DNA of 64,000 nt. It comes from Agapanthus africanus. Taxonomy: Eukaryota; Streptophyta; Magnoliopsida; Asparagales; Amaryllidaceae. A program made the position numbers and the translations under genes. How positions within the stretch are numbered: the stretch's first letter is position 1; each line of letters begins with the position of its first letter. Positions 44,651 through 55,703 of the stretch are shown here, piece by piece. The notes beneath the pieces were generated by a model that was not told where the DNA came from, did no database searches, and was given only the letters and a program-made list of their open reading frames with translations. The stretch lies in the NCBI GenBank assembly GCA_030015575.1, contig CM057337.1, positions 299,546,044 through 299,610,043 on the forward strand. Direction: 5' to 3'.

Positions 44651-47596
44651 TCAATGCCAAGCTTTGCAAAGACCGAAGGTCAACACCAACCATTCAAAAA
44701 TTTTATCGATGAAGCACCAAGGTTGGTGGAAGAACATGTCACCTTTCGACGTGAAGAAGTGGGGAGGTGATAAGAGGTGTAATGGAAAAGGATTGCGTCT
44801 CAATTTGGAGAGACAACACAGTGATAGTGATGATGGATTACTCGCATTATCATGATTGTCCAAAAGAGGGGGTGGAGGTCCAATTTCTTCATCTTGGAGT
44901 TGATTCATCTCAACACCCGTGTCTTGTAAAAATGCGAGTTCATCAGCGAAAATTTGCTCAAAGCTTTCATCGATACCCCGAAAAATAATGTCATCAGAAA
45001 AAATGGGGTGATCGTCAGACTCTATAAAAGGTTTCTCATTAGATGTTGACCCGGACAACTCGGTGGAAGAGTAAATGGTTGGGTCAAACAACAACATATG
45101 AAAAGAGTCTGTATCATAAGGTTGATCAAATTCGCTGCTGTCGACATCCATTAATTCGACAGAACACACATGAGCATAGGGTTCGGAGGGTTCACTTCCC
45201 AACTTGTAAATATTAAGCTCAATTGACTTCTTTCCAAAGGATAGGGTCATAGAGCCATTTCTACAATTAATTACTGCGTTGGAAGTGGCCAAAAAGGGTC
45301 GACCGAGTATCACCGGGATTTGATTGCGTGGGTTTGCCACAGGTTGTGTATCTATAACGATAAAGTCCATAGGAAATATGAATTCTCCGACTTTGATTAA
45401 CACATCCTCTAGCTCACCCCTAGGTTGGGTGATAGATCGATCGGCCATCTGAAGAGTGCAATGCGCAGGTTTTAACTCTCCGATCCCTAATTGCTCATAA
45501 ACAGAATACGGAAGCAAGTTAACACTGGCACCTAGATCGAGTAGAGCACGATTAATATTTTTACCCCCAATAGAAATTGAAATTGTAGGACTTCCGGGGT
45601 CCTTTAGTTTCTTGGGTAGTTCTTGTGTAAAAGCGGTGCTCACATTACTCGCAAGGAAAACTTTTTTAGGTACTTGAACTTTTCGCTTCCTAGTGCACAA
45701 GTCCTTTAAGATTTTCGCATATGACGGAACTTGTTGAATAGCATCTAGGAGAGGAATGTTTATGTTAACTTGCTTAAAAATTTCCACAATCTTCTCCATT
45801 TGTGGACTTGGTCTGTTGCCCCTCAACCTGTTTGGATAAGGTGCTTGATCAATAAGTTTTGGGTCCAACGTTTGTGGAGAAGACCGTGGGGATGGATTCG
45901 ATCCCAAAACTGGAGTGGGAATCGACTTAGATAGATTTGGCGAAATGGGCGAAGGATTCGAGCCTTGGGAAAAATGGAGAATAAGCTCGGATGAAGGTGG
46001 GAGACTAGACGAATTAGGGGAAAAAGAAGAAACTGGGATATCATTGGTGTCACTATCATCACACTGCTCACCCACTCGGTCATTCAGCACTTTTCCCGAT
46101 CTCAACGTGGTAACAGCACTCACATTATAACTTTGTGAGTGGCCAGGATTAGGTATGGGTTGAGATGGGAGTTTCCCTTTCTCTCTCGCACTCATTGCGG
46201 CGTTTAACTGTGCGATTTGGTTTTCTATTGATTTAATACTCTCACCATGGGAGGAGGAGTTTTTCGTTAGGGTATCAATAGAAGACCTCATCTCAGCCGA
46301 ATTTTGCATGGATTGTTTCATGAACATATCTAAAGTTTGTGCAAGAGAGTTGTCAGCACCGGCCACTTGTGGTGTAGAAATGTTGGCCGGATTTTGGAAA
46401 TTCTGTGACTGAAAGGGGGGCTGATTCTGTGGTTGTGGTTGCTGTGGAGGAGGTCTTTGATAATTGCTTTGTTGGTTTTGATTCCAAGCAAAGTTAGGAT
46501 GATTCCTCCATCCTTGATTGTACGTGGAAGAATAAGGGTCGTTTCTAGGTCGCTGCTGAAAAGCGGCATTAGCTTGAAACGAAGCATTCATAGGACATTC
46601 TTCCGTTAAGTGTGAAGGATCCGAACAGCAACCACAAACGGTCTTAGGAAGCGCGGCCTGATTTAGGGAAAAAGATAAGAACTTGTTTTCAATAGCATCG
46701 AGTTTCTTCTGTATCGCTGCCATTTCGGCTTTCACTGCGATAGAAATATCGAGCTGGTGAATACCTCCCTTAGTTGAAGGTGGTCTTACGCTTTCCCACT
46801 GCAAAGTGCTTTCTGCGAGATCTTCCAGATATTTCCATGCTTCACCGTCATCTTTAGACATGAAATTGCATTGACACATTGTTTCAAGCATCTGCTTTGT
46901 CGCTGGATTAATGCCCTCATAAATAATTCGGCATAAATCCCATCTACTGATTCCGTGATGAGGACATTGGACAAGCAGATCTTTGAAACGTTCAAAGCAC
47001 TTCCAAAATGGTTCATTGGGAAGCTGGATGAACTGGTTAATCTCGCTCCTAACATGTGCAGTCTTATGATTTGGGTAAAAATTCTTAAGAAATGCTACGA
47101 CGAATTCATCCCAATTAGTGATAGAGTGTGCGGCAGTATTATAAAGCCATTTTTCTGCCAAGTCGCACAGTGTGAATGGGAGAAGACGTAAGCGCATATC
47201 ATCTAAAGTCAATTGTGAAGTACCCATCATTGCGCATACGTTTTCGAATTTGGTGATGAAAACGTCCGCGTCTTCCGACTCAAGCCCGTGAAATTTAGGC
47301 AGCAGATTGATGTAGTGGGGTTTAATTTCGAAATTATCCCCGTTAGGTGGTGGAAGAGATAAACAAGTAGGAAGAGGGCCACGAATAGGATAGCATCTCT
47401 CTTGGAGAGAAATGCGTGGTGGATTCTGCGCACCTATGGGCGGTGGCAGCGTGGTGTTATAATTAGATGGAGTGCCGTCCATCACGGTCGATGTGGTGTG
47501 TGGTGGGGGAAAAGAAGATGAAGAAGTACCGACTTCGGCGTCGATAGCAGGAACGCGGACAAGACGGGCACTAGGATCCCGTGTCCAGCCGAGCAT
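44651..47596 (-). CDS. Gag-protease polyprotein of TG (unit 2)
   Basis: 981-aa frame, full length and open, with the same domain order as the unit 1 copy: capsid domain, zinc knuckle CGCCSDPSHLTEEC, Gln/Pro-rich linker, protease LLDLGAS and ILGRPFL. Reading the two translations side by side gives 12 residue differences, including HGLESEDA for HGLGSEDA, FLKNFYP for FLKKFYP, KLDAIENKFLSF for KLYAIENKFSSF and FPMDFIV for FPVDFIV. None falls on the zinc ligands or the protease active site. Silent changes seem fewer than amino-acid changes, so I see no sign of strong selection since the duplication. The frame is probably open because the duplication is recent. Confidence 0.95.
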   Translation of the reverse strand: MLGWTRDPSARLVRVPAIDAEVGTSSSSFPPPHTTSTVMDGTPSNYNTTLPPPIGAQNPPRISLQERCYPIRGPLPTCLSLPPPNGDNFEIKPHYINLLPKFHGLESEDADVFITKFENVCAMMGTSQLTLDDMRLRLLPFTLCDLAEKWLYNTAAHSITNWDEFVVAFLKNFYPNHKTAHVRSEINQFIQLPNEPFWKCFERFKDLLVQCPHHGISRWDLCRIIYEGINPATKQMLETMCQCNFMSKDDGEAWKYLEDLAESTLQWESVRPPSTKGGIHQLDISIAVKAEMAAIQKKLDAIENKFLSFSLNQAALPKTVCGCCSDPSHLTEECPMNASFQANAAFQQRPRNDPYSSTYNQGWRNHPNFAWNQNQQSNYQRPPPQQPQPQNQPPFQSQNFQNPANISTPQVAGADNSLAQTLDMFMKQSMQNSAEMRSSIDTLTKNSSSHGESIKSIENQIAQLNAAMSAREKGKLPSQPIPNPGHSQSYNVSAVTTLRSGKVLNDRVGEQCDDSDTNDIPVSSFSPNSSSLPPSSELILHFSQGSNPSPISPNLSKSIPTPVLGSNPSPRSSPQTLDPKLIDQAPYPNRLRGNRPSPQMEKIVEIFKQVNINIPLLDAIQQVPSYAKILKDLCTRKRKVQVPKKVFLASNVSTAFTQELPKKLKDPGSPTISISIGGKNINRALLDLGASVNLLPYSVYEQLGIGELKPAHCTLQMADRSITQPRGELEDVLIKVGEFIFPMDFIVIDTQPVANPRNQIPVILGRPFLATSNAVINCRNGSMTLSFGKKSIELNIYKLGSEPSEPYAHVCSVELMDVDSSEFDQPYDTDSFHMLLFDPTIYSSTELSGSTSNEKPFIESDDHPIFSDDIIFRGIDESFEQIFADELAFLQDTGVEMNQLQDEEIGPPPPLLDNHDNASNPSSLSLCCLSKLRRNPFPLHLLSPPHFFTSKGDMFFHQPWCFIDKIFEWLVLTFGLCKAWH

Positions 47597-48403
47597 GCAC
47601 TAAGCGGGTTTAGTGCAAGTGGCAGCGTGTGTGTGATTTAAAAATTGGCTTGTTTTGAAAAAGTGGAACTCAAGACAAATCTCCCTAAGATGCACAAGCA
47701 ACCCTAGAACTAAGGTTATCTAGGTCAGTCTCTAGACCGCTCCTAGACTTCCAAAGGACAAGCCGCAGGATCAATCCTCTACCGCCTCCGTACTACCCTT
47801 GTAGCCAGATATGTGCCAGGTAAGTAGGAAGGAACCACGTCGTAGGCCTAATTAAAAACCACTAGCCTTTGTCACACTTGCCTAGGTACTACAAAAGTAA
47901 TGCGGATAAACGATAGATTACCCACGACCTTCCTCTGTCCTTAATGAGCGCGACAGTCCTTAGAGTCTGGTCTAGATATTTTTTAAATTATTGTAGGGTT
48001 GATGCAGATGCTCGGTTTGTGATTTGTAGGGCTTAGGAAGGGTGATGAAATCCCCACCTAATCTTGATTTGGTCTTTGCCCCTTAAAGTCCGTATTAAAA
48101 TATGCGAAACAAAACCAATCACAAAACTTTTGCAAAAAGAATTTTTTTTTTGCGGCGCGATTTTGCAAAGAATCCTGCAGAAAATAGATTTTATTTGATT
48201 TAGAGGAGAGAGAAGGAGTTAAGAAATATACCAGAGAAGTTCGGAACCCTAGATCTCCTGTTTTCTCAAGTCCGTGACTCCAGATTCCCTCGCAAAATTC
48301 ACACACAAATCGTTAAATATGCAATTTGCAGTTTTGTTTTAATAATGATATGACTCGTCTAAGAATTCAACACAAATAGTAAGAATAAAAAATTACGCAC
48401 GTA
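47597..48403 (-). other. TG 5' leader (unit 2)
   Basis: Copy of the unit 1 leader with small changes near 47810-47900. No conserved frame. Confidence 0.65.
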
Positions 48404-48421
48404 TCCTCGGCAACGGCGCCA
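48404..48421 (-). other. TG primer binding site, tRNA-Asp (unit 2)
   Basis: Same 18 bases as at 15292-15309 on the reverse strand, two bases after the 5' LTR end. Confidence 0.9.
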
Positions 48422-48423
48422 TT

Positions 48424-49909
48424 TGATTGTCACGAAAAAAGTGTGTTTGTAGTTTAACCGCAATCAATAACGGTGTCGTGTGTAGCTAGACCGAGATGAG
48501 TACGGGTCGTCCTCTGGGAAACGTGGAACCTTTTACTTTTACTTTAGATGTGTTGAGAAAGAGAGGAGGGATAAAGAATTTTTATAGAATGGTTTCTAGA
48601 TCTACGTTAAACAAGAATGTAAAATAGTTCTACGTTAAACAAGAATGTAAAATATAGAACTAGATTATTTTAGAGATGTAGTTAATATAATAAGAAGGCT
48701 TGTAGGGTTCGTTAGGGTTTAGTAGTTATGGACGATTAATTAAAAGTTACCATTTTTATCCATTAATAGATTTAGAACTAGAACGACGGTGATGCGTGTA
48801 GATTAGGGTTTCTGGAGGGAAAAGGGATCCCACTCTTAACCCTTATCTCGACACGGAACTCCGTTCATTATCTAGCCTTTACCAAAACAATCATTAATCT
48901 AATCATTAATCGCGGTCGGAACTAGCAAAGAATTGCTAGCGCGCCCGATTAGGATGTTAATGATTCTTTTGATAAAGTTCCTAAACTTTATAGGACTTAA
49001 AAAGGGTTTAGTTATTTTCATCGTCCATTAGCCTACCCTAATCCTACGAACCCTAACAAGCGGAGAATTACTCGCGCATGTTGGGAGAAGAAGATGAAAA
49101 GAAAGAGAGGGAAAACATAATGTAAAATGCAAAAGAATTAAATAAAATAACTACCTTTATTAATCAACTGAACAATCTACACTTTTATTCCGTAGAAAAT
49201 GATTACAAAACTTGGTTTGCTTCTCGATCTTTCCTAAGGAGGTAGACGAACAGTTGATGATCAGCCTGGATGTGTGAGCCGTCTTGGACTTCGTGATCTC
49301 GTCGGCTTGATAGCTTTTCCAAGAGGCTCTCGGTGCCTTTTTATAGTGCAAAGCCAGAATCTTTTAGTTAGAAACTTGATAAAATTTAGCAGAGAATCAT
49401 GCCCCAAAATCTTGCCTCCTAATTCCCTATAAGTGCGGCAGATCCGCGGCCAAAGGGGGGGTATGGCCGCGGATCCGCGGCCAATGGTGAGGATCTCTTC
49501 ATCAATTTTCTTGGGCTCTTTGATTGTGACATTTGGCAAGCCTAGGCACCTTCAGAATTCAAAAATCTTTTCTCGGTTGCTTCCATACTTGGTCTCCAAG
49601 TTTTGCTTCTTAATTTGGCAAGTTTTCTTCAACAAATTGATTTGTTTGATAAATTCTTCATAACAACTTGGAAATATTCTGCACAACAACTCAAATAAGA
49701 TTTTAGTAGACTTTGTTCTACTAGGATTAGATCAATAATATTTGCATACATTTTCCTACCAAATGATAATTAAAATATATTAACACATGGAAAATAATGT
49801 TTTTAAACATAAACCCTCATATGTATAATATATTATAATAAAGTCCTTTTTTTAATATGAAAATGGTAGGAAAAATGTAATACAAATGTGCAGTTTTATC
49901 AACTGAACA
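48424..49909 (-). repeat. TG 5' LTR with 28-bp tandem duplication (unit 2)
   Basis: 1486 bp. A 28-bp direct repeat beginning TCTACGTTAAACAAG lies at about 48600-48655 and is absent from the other three TG LTRs. The TATA box TATAAAAAG is kept at 49337-49345 (reverse strand) and the palindrome at 49465-49482. Confidence 0.92.
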
Positions 49910-52019
49910 GCGGGTAACTTGCCGCGCCCGTAGGGGTCTAGGATTTCATTGCACAGGCTATCCACACGACCAGGGGAACGTCGGGTTTCAGCAGCGGCTC
50001 TGTGAAACCCAGGGATCCCAGATATCTGTATTGTTCTGTGATGCTTATTACATTTCTGTGATGTTGCATTTTATCACGCCTTGAGCGAATATTATATATT
50101 GATATATATACTAGTAGATGTTGTATAGGTTTTGCATCCGCGCTAGTCCATTCCCCGCTCTGTCGTTAGTTATGTAACCTAACGGGTGATGACGGGACCC
50201 AGTGGCGAATGCGGATGGCATATACGTACATCATTATTTTTGTTCTTTTGTGGTGTGATCAATTGATGGGACTGCGTTGATTCGGATCAATGCAAGATAA
50301 AAAAAACCTATTTGATGTTGTTGGAATATTTTTCAAAAAGCTGTTATTGCAAGGGCGTTCTCTTTTGTTTTGCATAGTGGTATTCGGTTATGAATATCCA
50401 GCTCCTCAATCGACGAGGCAAGGGCCGAGATCCCTTCACCGGGAGTGACCCCTTGGACAGAAGTTTGCGTCAGGGAAATAACTTCACTATAGTCGTTTAC
50501 TTTTGCTTTGCATCGTGGTATTCAGTTGGAATATCCTGCACTTCATTCTACGGGGAAAGAGCCGAGATCCCTTCACCGAGAGTGACCTCTTTAGCAAAGC
50601 TTTTCGTCACTATATTTTTATAAAGCTATCCAGTTCCTTCAACGATATCAAGTTCATTACGTTAAAGGTTTTTCGCCAGAAACCATTCGTAGCCCTCCGT
50701 CGTTTCAGACGGGTAGCACGTAGTATTCATGCTATGTTTGTTGACCTTCGTCAAGGCAAAGTGTATGGTAGCTGCTTGTTACCTTTCTGCTGCATAGATA
50801 GATGTGTTGGTTTGGGACAGTCGTATAGCCTTATTGACCTTCGTCAAGGGCTTGCACGGGTGGGTTCAAATTAACCTGGACAATGACGGGTAGAACTTGA
50901 CATGTGACTTATGATTTGTTGACCTTCATCAAGGTCATAAGAGCATGGGGCAAAAATCACATCGGGAGTTTCTAAAGAAACTGAAACTTACCAGATATGC
51001 GCATACCTTCTGGTGTGTGATAACGTGAGCGGATTCCGTCACGTTATCATGCGATGATAGTTGGATCCCGATTACCACTGATGAGTTGGTTTACTCCTCG
51101 GGTGATCCCGACTAATTCTTCTTTCAGGTTTGGGGAAGAATTTGACGTTACAGTGGGAGGTTTCCTGATTAGATAAAGTGATAACCATTCTGATCCAAGT
51201 TTGAGTGCAAGCTAGGTGTTTCTTTTCTCTCTCTCTTTGGCAGCGAACATGACCCGACCCTAGACTATGACTCAGTGACCAAGTTGACCGAACCTTCTTA
51301 AACACTGGCTTTTGGATTGTCAGAGTTGCAAACCTCATTGCCAATCCTACTTTTACCCTTTTCTCCAGGACACCCTGTATTACTACGAACGTCCACTTCC
51401 ATTGGACAAAACCATCTATGGTTATATATGAACTCAAAGGAATTTATTCGAGAATGGTTTCCGGTTCTTCAGTTTTCTTTTCCTTTTACCTTCTCTCAGG
51501 TTGCGAGTACTCCTTGGTTTAGGAGATAGTACACCTATTATGCAAATTGGATAGTCTTCTTCCAAACCTTAGGCTGGTTCAGGAGAAATAGGAATAAGGT
51601 TTATTCGGTTGTCTTTTATCTTCACCTTCTCTCGCAATGCGAGTGCTCCTAGGATTAGGACAGTACACCCATTTTGCTTATTGGATAGTCTTCTTCCAAA
51701 CCATAGGCTGGTGCCGAAGGAAGAAAACTATTTAGCCTAAGAGGGTGTACAGAAGGTAATGACTAAAGACATATAAAGGGATTTGGAGAGATGAAAAAGA
51801 ATTATACAGTCACGGTTGTGAATCTGGATAATGGAAAAGGCATTACTAGGAATACCCGGATACCCCATCGAAACATTTCAATGTTTCAGTTTCACTGTGT
51901 ACTGTTAAAGAAAAACTGATTTCCCAATTAGCCCTTGCTCTAGGGTATGTATTTACCAGGTATGATTCTCACATCTGTATGGTTTTACAGATGATGAGTG
52001 GGAGTAAGTTATTGGGAAT
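49910..52019 (+). other. Copia interior, decayed gag-side region (unit 2)
   Basis: Copy of 16770-18879 with the same internal duplications and inverted repeat. It lacks 10 bp near 51717. A 123-aa frame at 50503-50874 is opened by single substitutions relative to unit 1 and has no recognisable motif. Confidence 0.5.
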
Positions 52020-54285
52020 TAGGTGATCATCCTCATTATATCGGGATTCGTTATAATTGGTGATATTTGAGGAAGTCACCTGGGTTGTTTGCCGGACGGC
52101 AAATATTTGGTTTTGAATATCCGTTGTTATGCATCAATTTCAAATTGATATATCTGTAAGTCTATTTTTATAGAGTGAGATATACCTTTTTGAAATTATG
52201 TCTATGACATTTACCTATATCAGTGGATGGTTAGGTAAGGAGCATTAAACAGCGGTGTAATTCTTCATAACCATAGTACATTTTTCAACCTACGATACAC
52301 AGGGAATGAGTTATTAGACTCAAGGGACTTATACAGAGTATTGTATGTTGTCCAGTGTCCGTGATGACAGAGGGGTTGGTTCTAGTACTATATTCGGTTT
52401 AGTTATGACTTCTCTAGTTTTTAGACAGGTGTTTCGTAGAAACACAGGGTCCAAGTTTTGAGAAGTTATAGGTATATGAATAAAGTAGAGAACCAGGTAT
52501 TGCAAGTATCGGGATTCTTCAAGGTGATCGAAGATGTAGATACTTGTGTGTGGTGTTCAGTTAATAGTAATGATTAAGAGAACTTGCTTCTCTTTCAGGT
52601 TACTCATAATTGGAAGCATTCCTAAGTTGAGTAACGCCGATCGGCCTCCTTCCATTTTGTTGACATGCACTGGAGACAGCTGCATGATTTGAATCTGGTT
52701 CAATTAAATCAGTGCCTCTGTTTCTATATTGGATACAGAACAGTTCATATCTTGACATTGTTAAGGTACGGGGAGTTGTCCAGCTTATGCTTAAAACCAG
52801 ACTCTGGATAACTCAAGGTACGTTCCTGTAATGGCTGTTCGTGGGTTGACCCAGGCTATGACGAGGGTTGACTTTCTACCATCAGGAAGATCAATAGTGA
52901 TATTGTTCTTGACTCGCCACAGTTTTAATAAAAATGGATTTTTTCAGAAAACAGTAGTGGGAGTATGGTAGAACTGGAAGTGATTCCAGAACCGCAAACG
53001 ATTACTGAAGATTTGATAAGAACCTAAAGATTCAATCTGGTTTGACATTCCATTGGCCACAACGCAGATAAAGTGGGTAACCTCAGGCGCTCGAGAGGTA
53101 CTTCGGTATGCTCAAGGACGGTGGCAGGGAGGTTCTTGTTTACCCAGACTTGCCATTGCTGTTGTTCTAGACTGTGAGACCCGGCAAGAGGATGACTATA
53201 GCGTCGTTCTAAACTAGCTTTAGAAGTGAACGTCTATATGACTCTACCAGAGGGTTGTCGTAGTCAGTGGGAGCAGCGAAAGCATAGTGGACAAGTGGCT
53301 TATGTCTATAAATAGACTAAAGCAGATATAGCGGAGATAGATCATCTATTTCTGATGTGACAGTCATAGGTTTGAATTCATCAGAATAGGGGATGGATCT
53401 GTTAAGAAGGTAGTAGGGTGTGATGTATTGGTATTTGGATGACATACACAGAGTAGGAAATGATATTCTTATACTATGATCGGTTATACTTTAGTTGTCA
53501 CACAGTGGTTTCTCCACATAGGAATTGGATAATATATCATACATTCTGGTTACTAGATCTATGGTTTTAGATCTAGATTTGGGAAGTGTCCCAATCAAGG
53601 TACTTAGACAGTATTGTAAGAGTATTTAGATTGGACGACTCCTGGCACGGTAGTGTACCTGCAGGTGATGGAGTCACCCTCTTTAAAAGTGTCTTACAGA
53701 CTAAAGGGAAGAGGGATGTGCATGATTGGCAGATCATTTGCTTAGGCAATTGAGTCAATCATGAGATGTCAAGTACCACACCAGATGTTGTTTTGCACGG
53801 GATGCAATAAGTTGATATTGATCAAATCCTGGAAAAACATTCGAAAGCAGTTTTAGAACATAAGTGGATGTTCTAGGGATATGATAACGACAGCTTCATT
53901 CGGGAGACAGTTATCATTCCAGGCTTCCAAGGTGACTTGGATGACTGAGTGACTGTCAGAGTTAGAGTTTTCCCTCTGACGAGGGGCAGTAGTTTGGACA
54001 GGAGGTCCAAGCGGATACTAAGGGGGGCATGGCGTAGGATACTGATTAAGTTCAGTTGACGATACAGTCTAAGAATTTTGGATTTGGAGTTCATTTATAA
54101 GCTAGGTCCCATCAGATATCCAGACATATTCTAAGACTGGTATTGCTCATTTCGGGAGATGGCTTTCTCCGCGAACTTGAGATAAAGAGAGACATAGAAA
54201 GAAACATCAAAGCGGATCCACTCACTGAGGCTATTCCTCGAACGCAATAGTTTCGTAAACGAGCTTTGTGAGACTGATTAGTAGA
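52020..54285 (+). pseudogene. Ty1/copia pol remnant: integrase, RT, RNase H (unit 2)
   Basis: Copy of the unit 1 remnant. The YLDD box lies near 53431-53442 and the ADPLTEAIPRTQ end near 54212-54247. Stops are shared with unit 1, so the decay predates the duplication. Confidence 0.75.
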
Positions 54286-54292
54286 GGAGTTG

Positions 54293-55669
54293 TGTAATAC
54301 CCAGTTTTCTTATACGACTAAATCCGTATTTATTCTTATCTAGAAAATTTATTTATAATTATCTATTTAATTTCAAATCCTACTAAACCCAGATCTTATC
54401 TTTCGCTTTCTCTAGTTCAGCTGTTCTTCTTTTATTGAGTCTAAACCCAAAACGAATGCTATGTATATTTCTTCGTCTAACCCAAATCCATGATTTCCCC
54501 AACCCTTTGCCAAGTGTCCAAACTCACTCCCTCAGTTCAAAACTCTCTAGTGCCACACAAAATTAAGATTTGTCTAATAAGAATTTGTTAAGTGCAGCCC
54601 ATCCCCTTTCTCATTTTTTATCTTTGATTAATCTTAACCCCGGCCCATTCATTTTCTTTAATTCATACAAAGGTCGGCCTCTTCTTCTTCTTTATTCTTT
54701 AATCCTTTCTAAATTTTGCCGAGCCCACAGAGCCAGCCCACCATGTTTAATTTTCCCATTTAAAATTTTCCTTTAGACCTCAGCCCATTCTCTCTAATTA
54801 TTATATAAATTGCACCAGCCCACTTAGTTTATTTTATCCTTTAAACAAATTACTCATCCCATTCAAATTCTCTTAATAAAATCTTTTTAGCCCAGCCCTC
54901 ACAATCCCTCAGCCCACCTGTTATTATAATTCCTTAATACAAAACCCCCGGCCCACTCTCAATCTCAGCCCACCTCTGTTTCATTTTTAAAAGTTTTTTT
55001 TTTTATATCGAGCCCAGCCCGTCTTCTCCGGCCCACTCCCTCACCCATATCGCGCCCGTTTCTCCAAACCCGACCCGCACCCTACACCTTCTCCTTCTCC
55101 CCAACGGCTACCTCTGCTTAAACTCCGCGCGCGTTTTCTGCCGTTGCGCCCACGTCGCCGCCCGACCCGCGCCGTGCCTCGCTCACCATTACGCCACGAC
55201 GCGCTACTCCGCCTCCATATCCCTTACTCCCCCGTCTCCCCCTCTTTCCTTCCTCCTCTCCCGACGACTCTCCTCTCTCTAACCCATATTCCGACCACGC
55301 GAGCACATCGCCGCCGTCACCTCCGACCACCCCTCCCATCAACAACGCTCTCGTCTACTCACCACCTTCCCTCTCCCTTCTCTGCCACCACCACTTCCAG
55401 CACTCCCTCATCCCGCTCCTCTCTCGCCCCCGCCACCGAGCCTCGCCTGCAACCCCCAACGATCGTCGATCATCCCCGATCACCACCACCATCTCCACCC
55501 TCGATCACAAGCACCCCGAGCTCCTCGTCTCCTCGTCGACCGCCTCATCATCATCGTCGACGCTCTCTCCCGACTTCTCTTTCACACTCTCTGCCTCTCT
55601 CTCTAACTCATCTCTCTCTCTCCCTCTCTCTCTCATTCTGCTCTCTCTCACTCTCTCCCTCATTCACTG

Positions 55670-55703
<34 letters not shown>

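Larger units (their letters stand above)
41779..49909 (-). mobile_element. TG: Gag-protease-only element (unit 2)
   Basis: Copy of 8669-16769 at the same target site (GCGGG at 41774-41778 and 49910-49914), so it came with the segmental duplication and not by a new insertion. LTRs are 41779-43236 (1458 bp) and 48424-49909 (1486 bp). The polypurine tract is at 43237-43253 and the 1.4-kb noncoding 3' part at 43254-44650. The 12-bp inverted repeat is at 44232-44269. Confidence 0.93.

Noticed and set aside
41779..49909. Second TG as an independent insertion
   Set aside because: Same target duplication, same flanks and shared LTR variants show that it was copied with the surrounding DNA.
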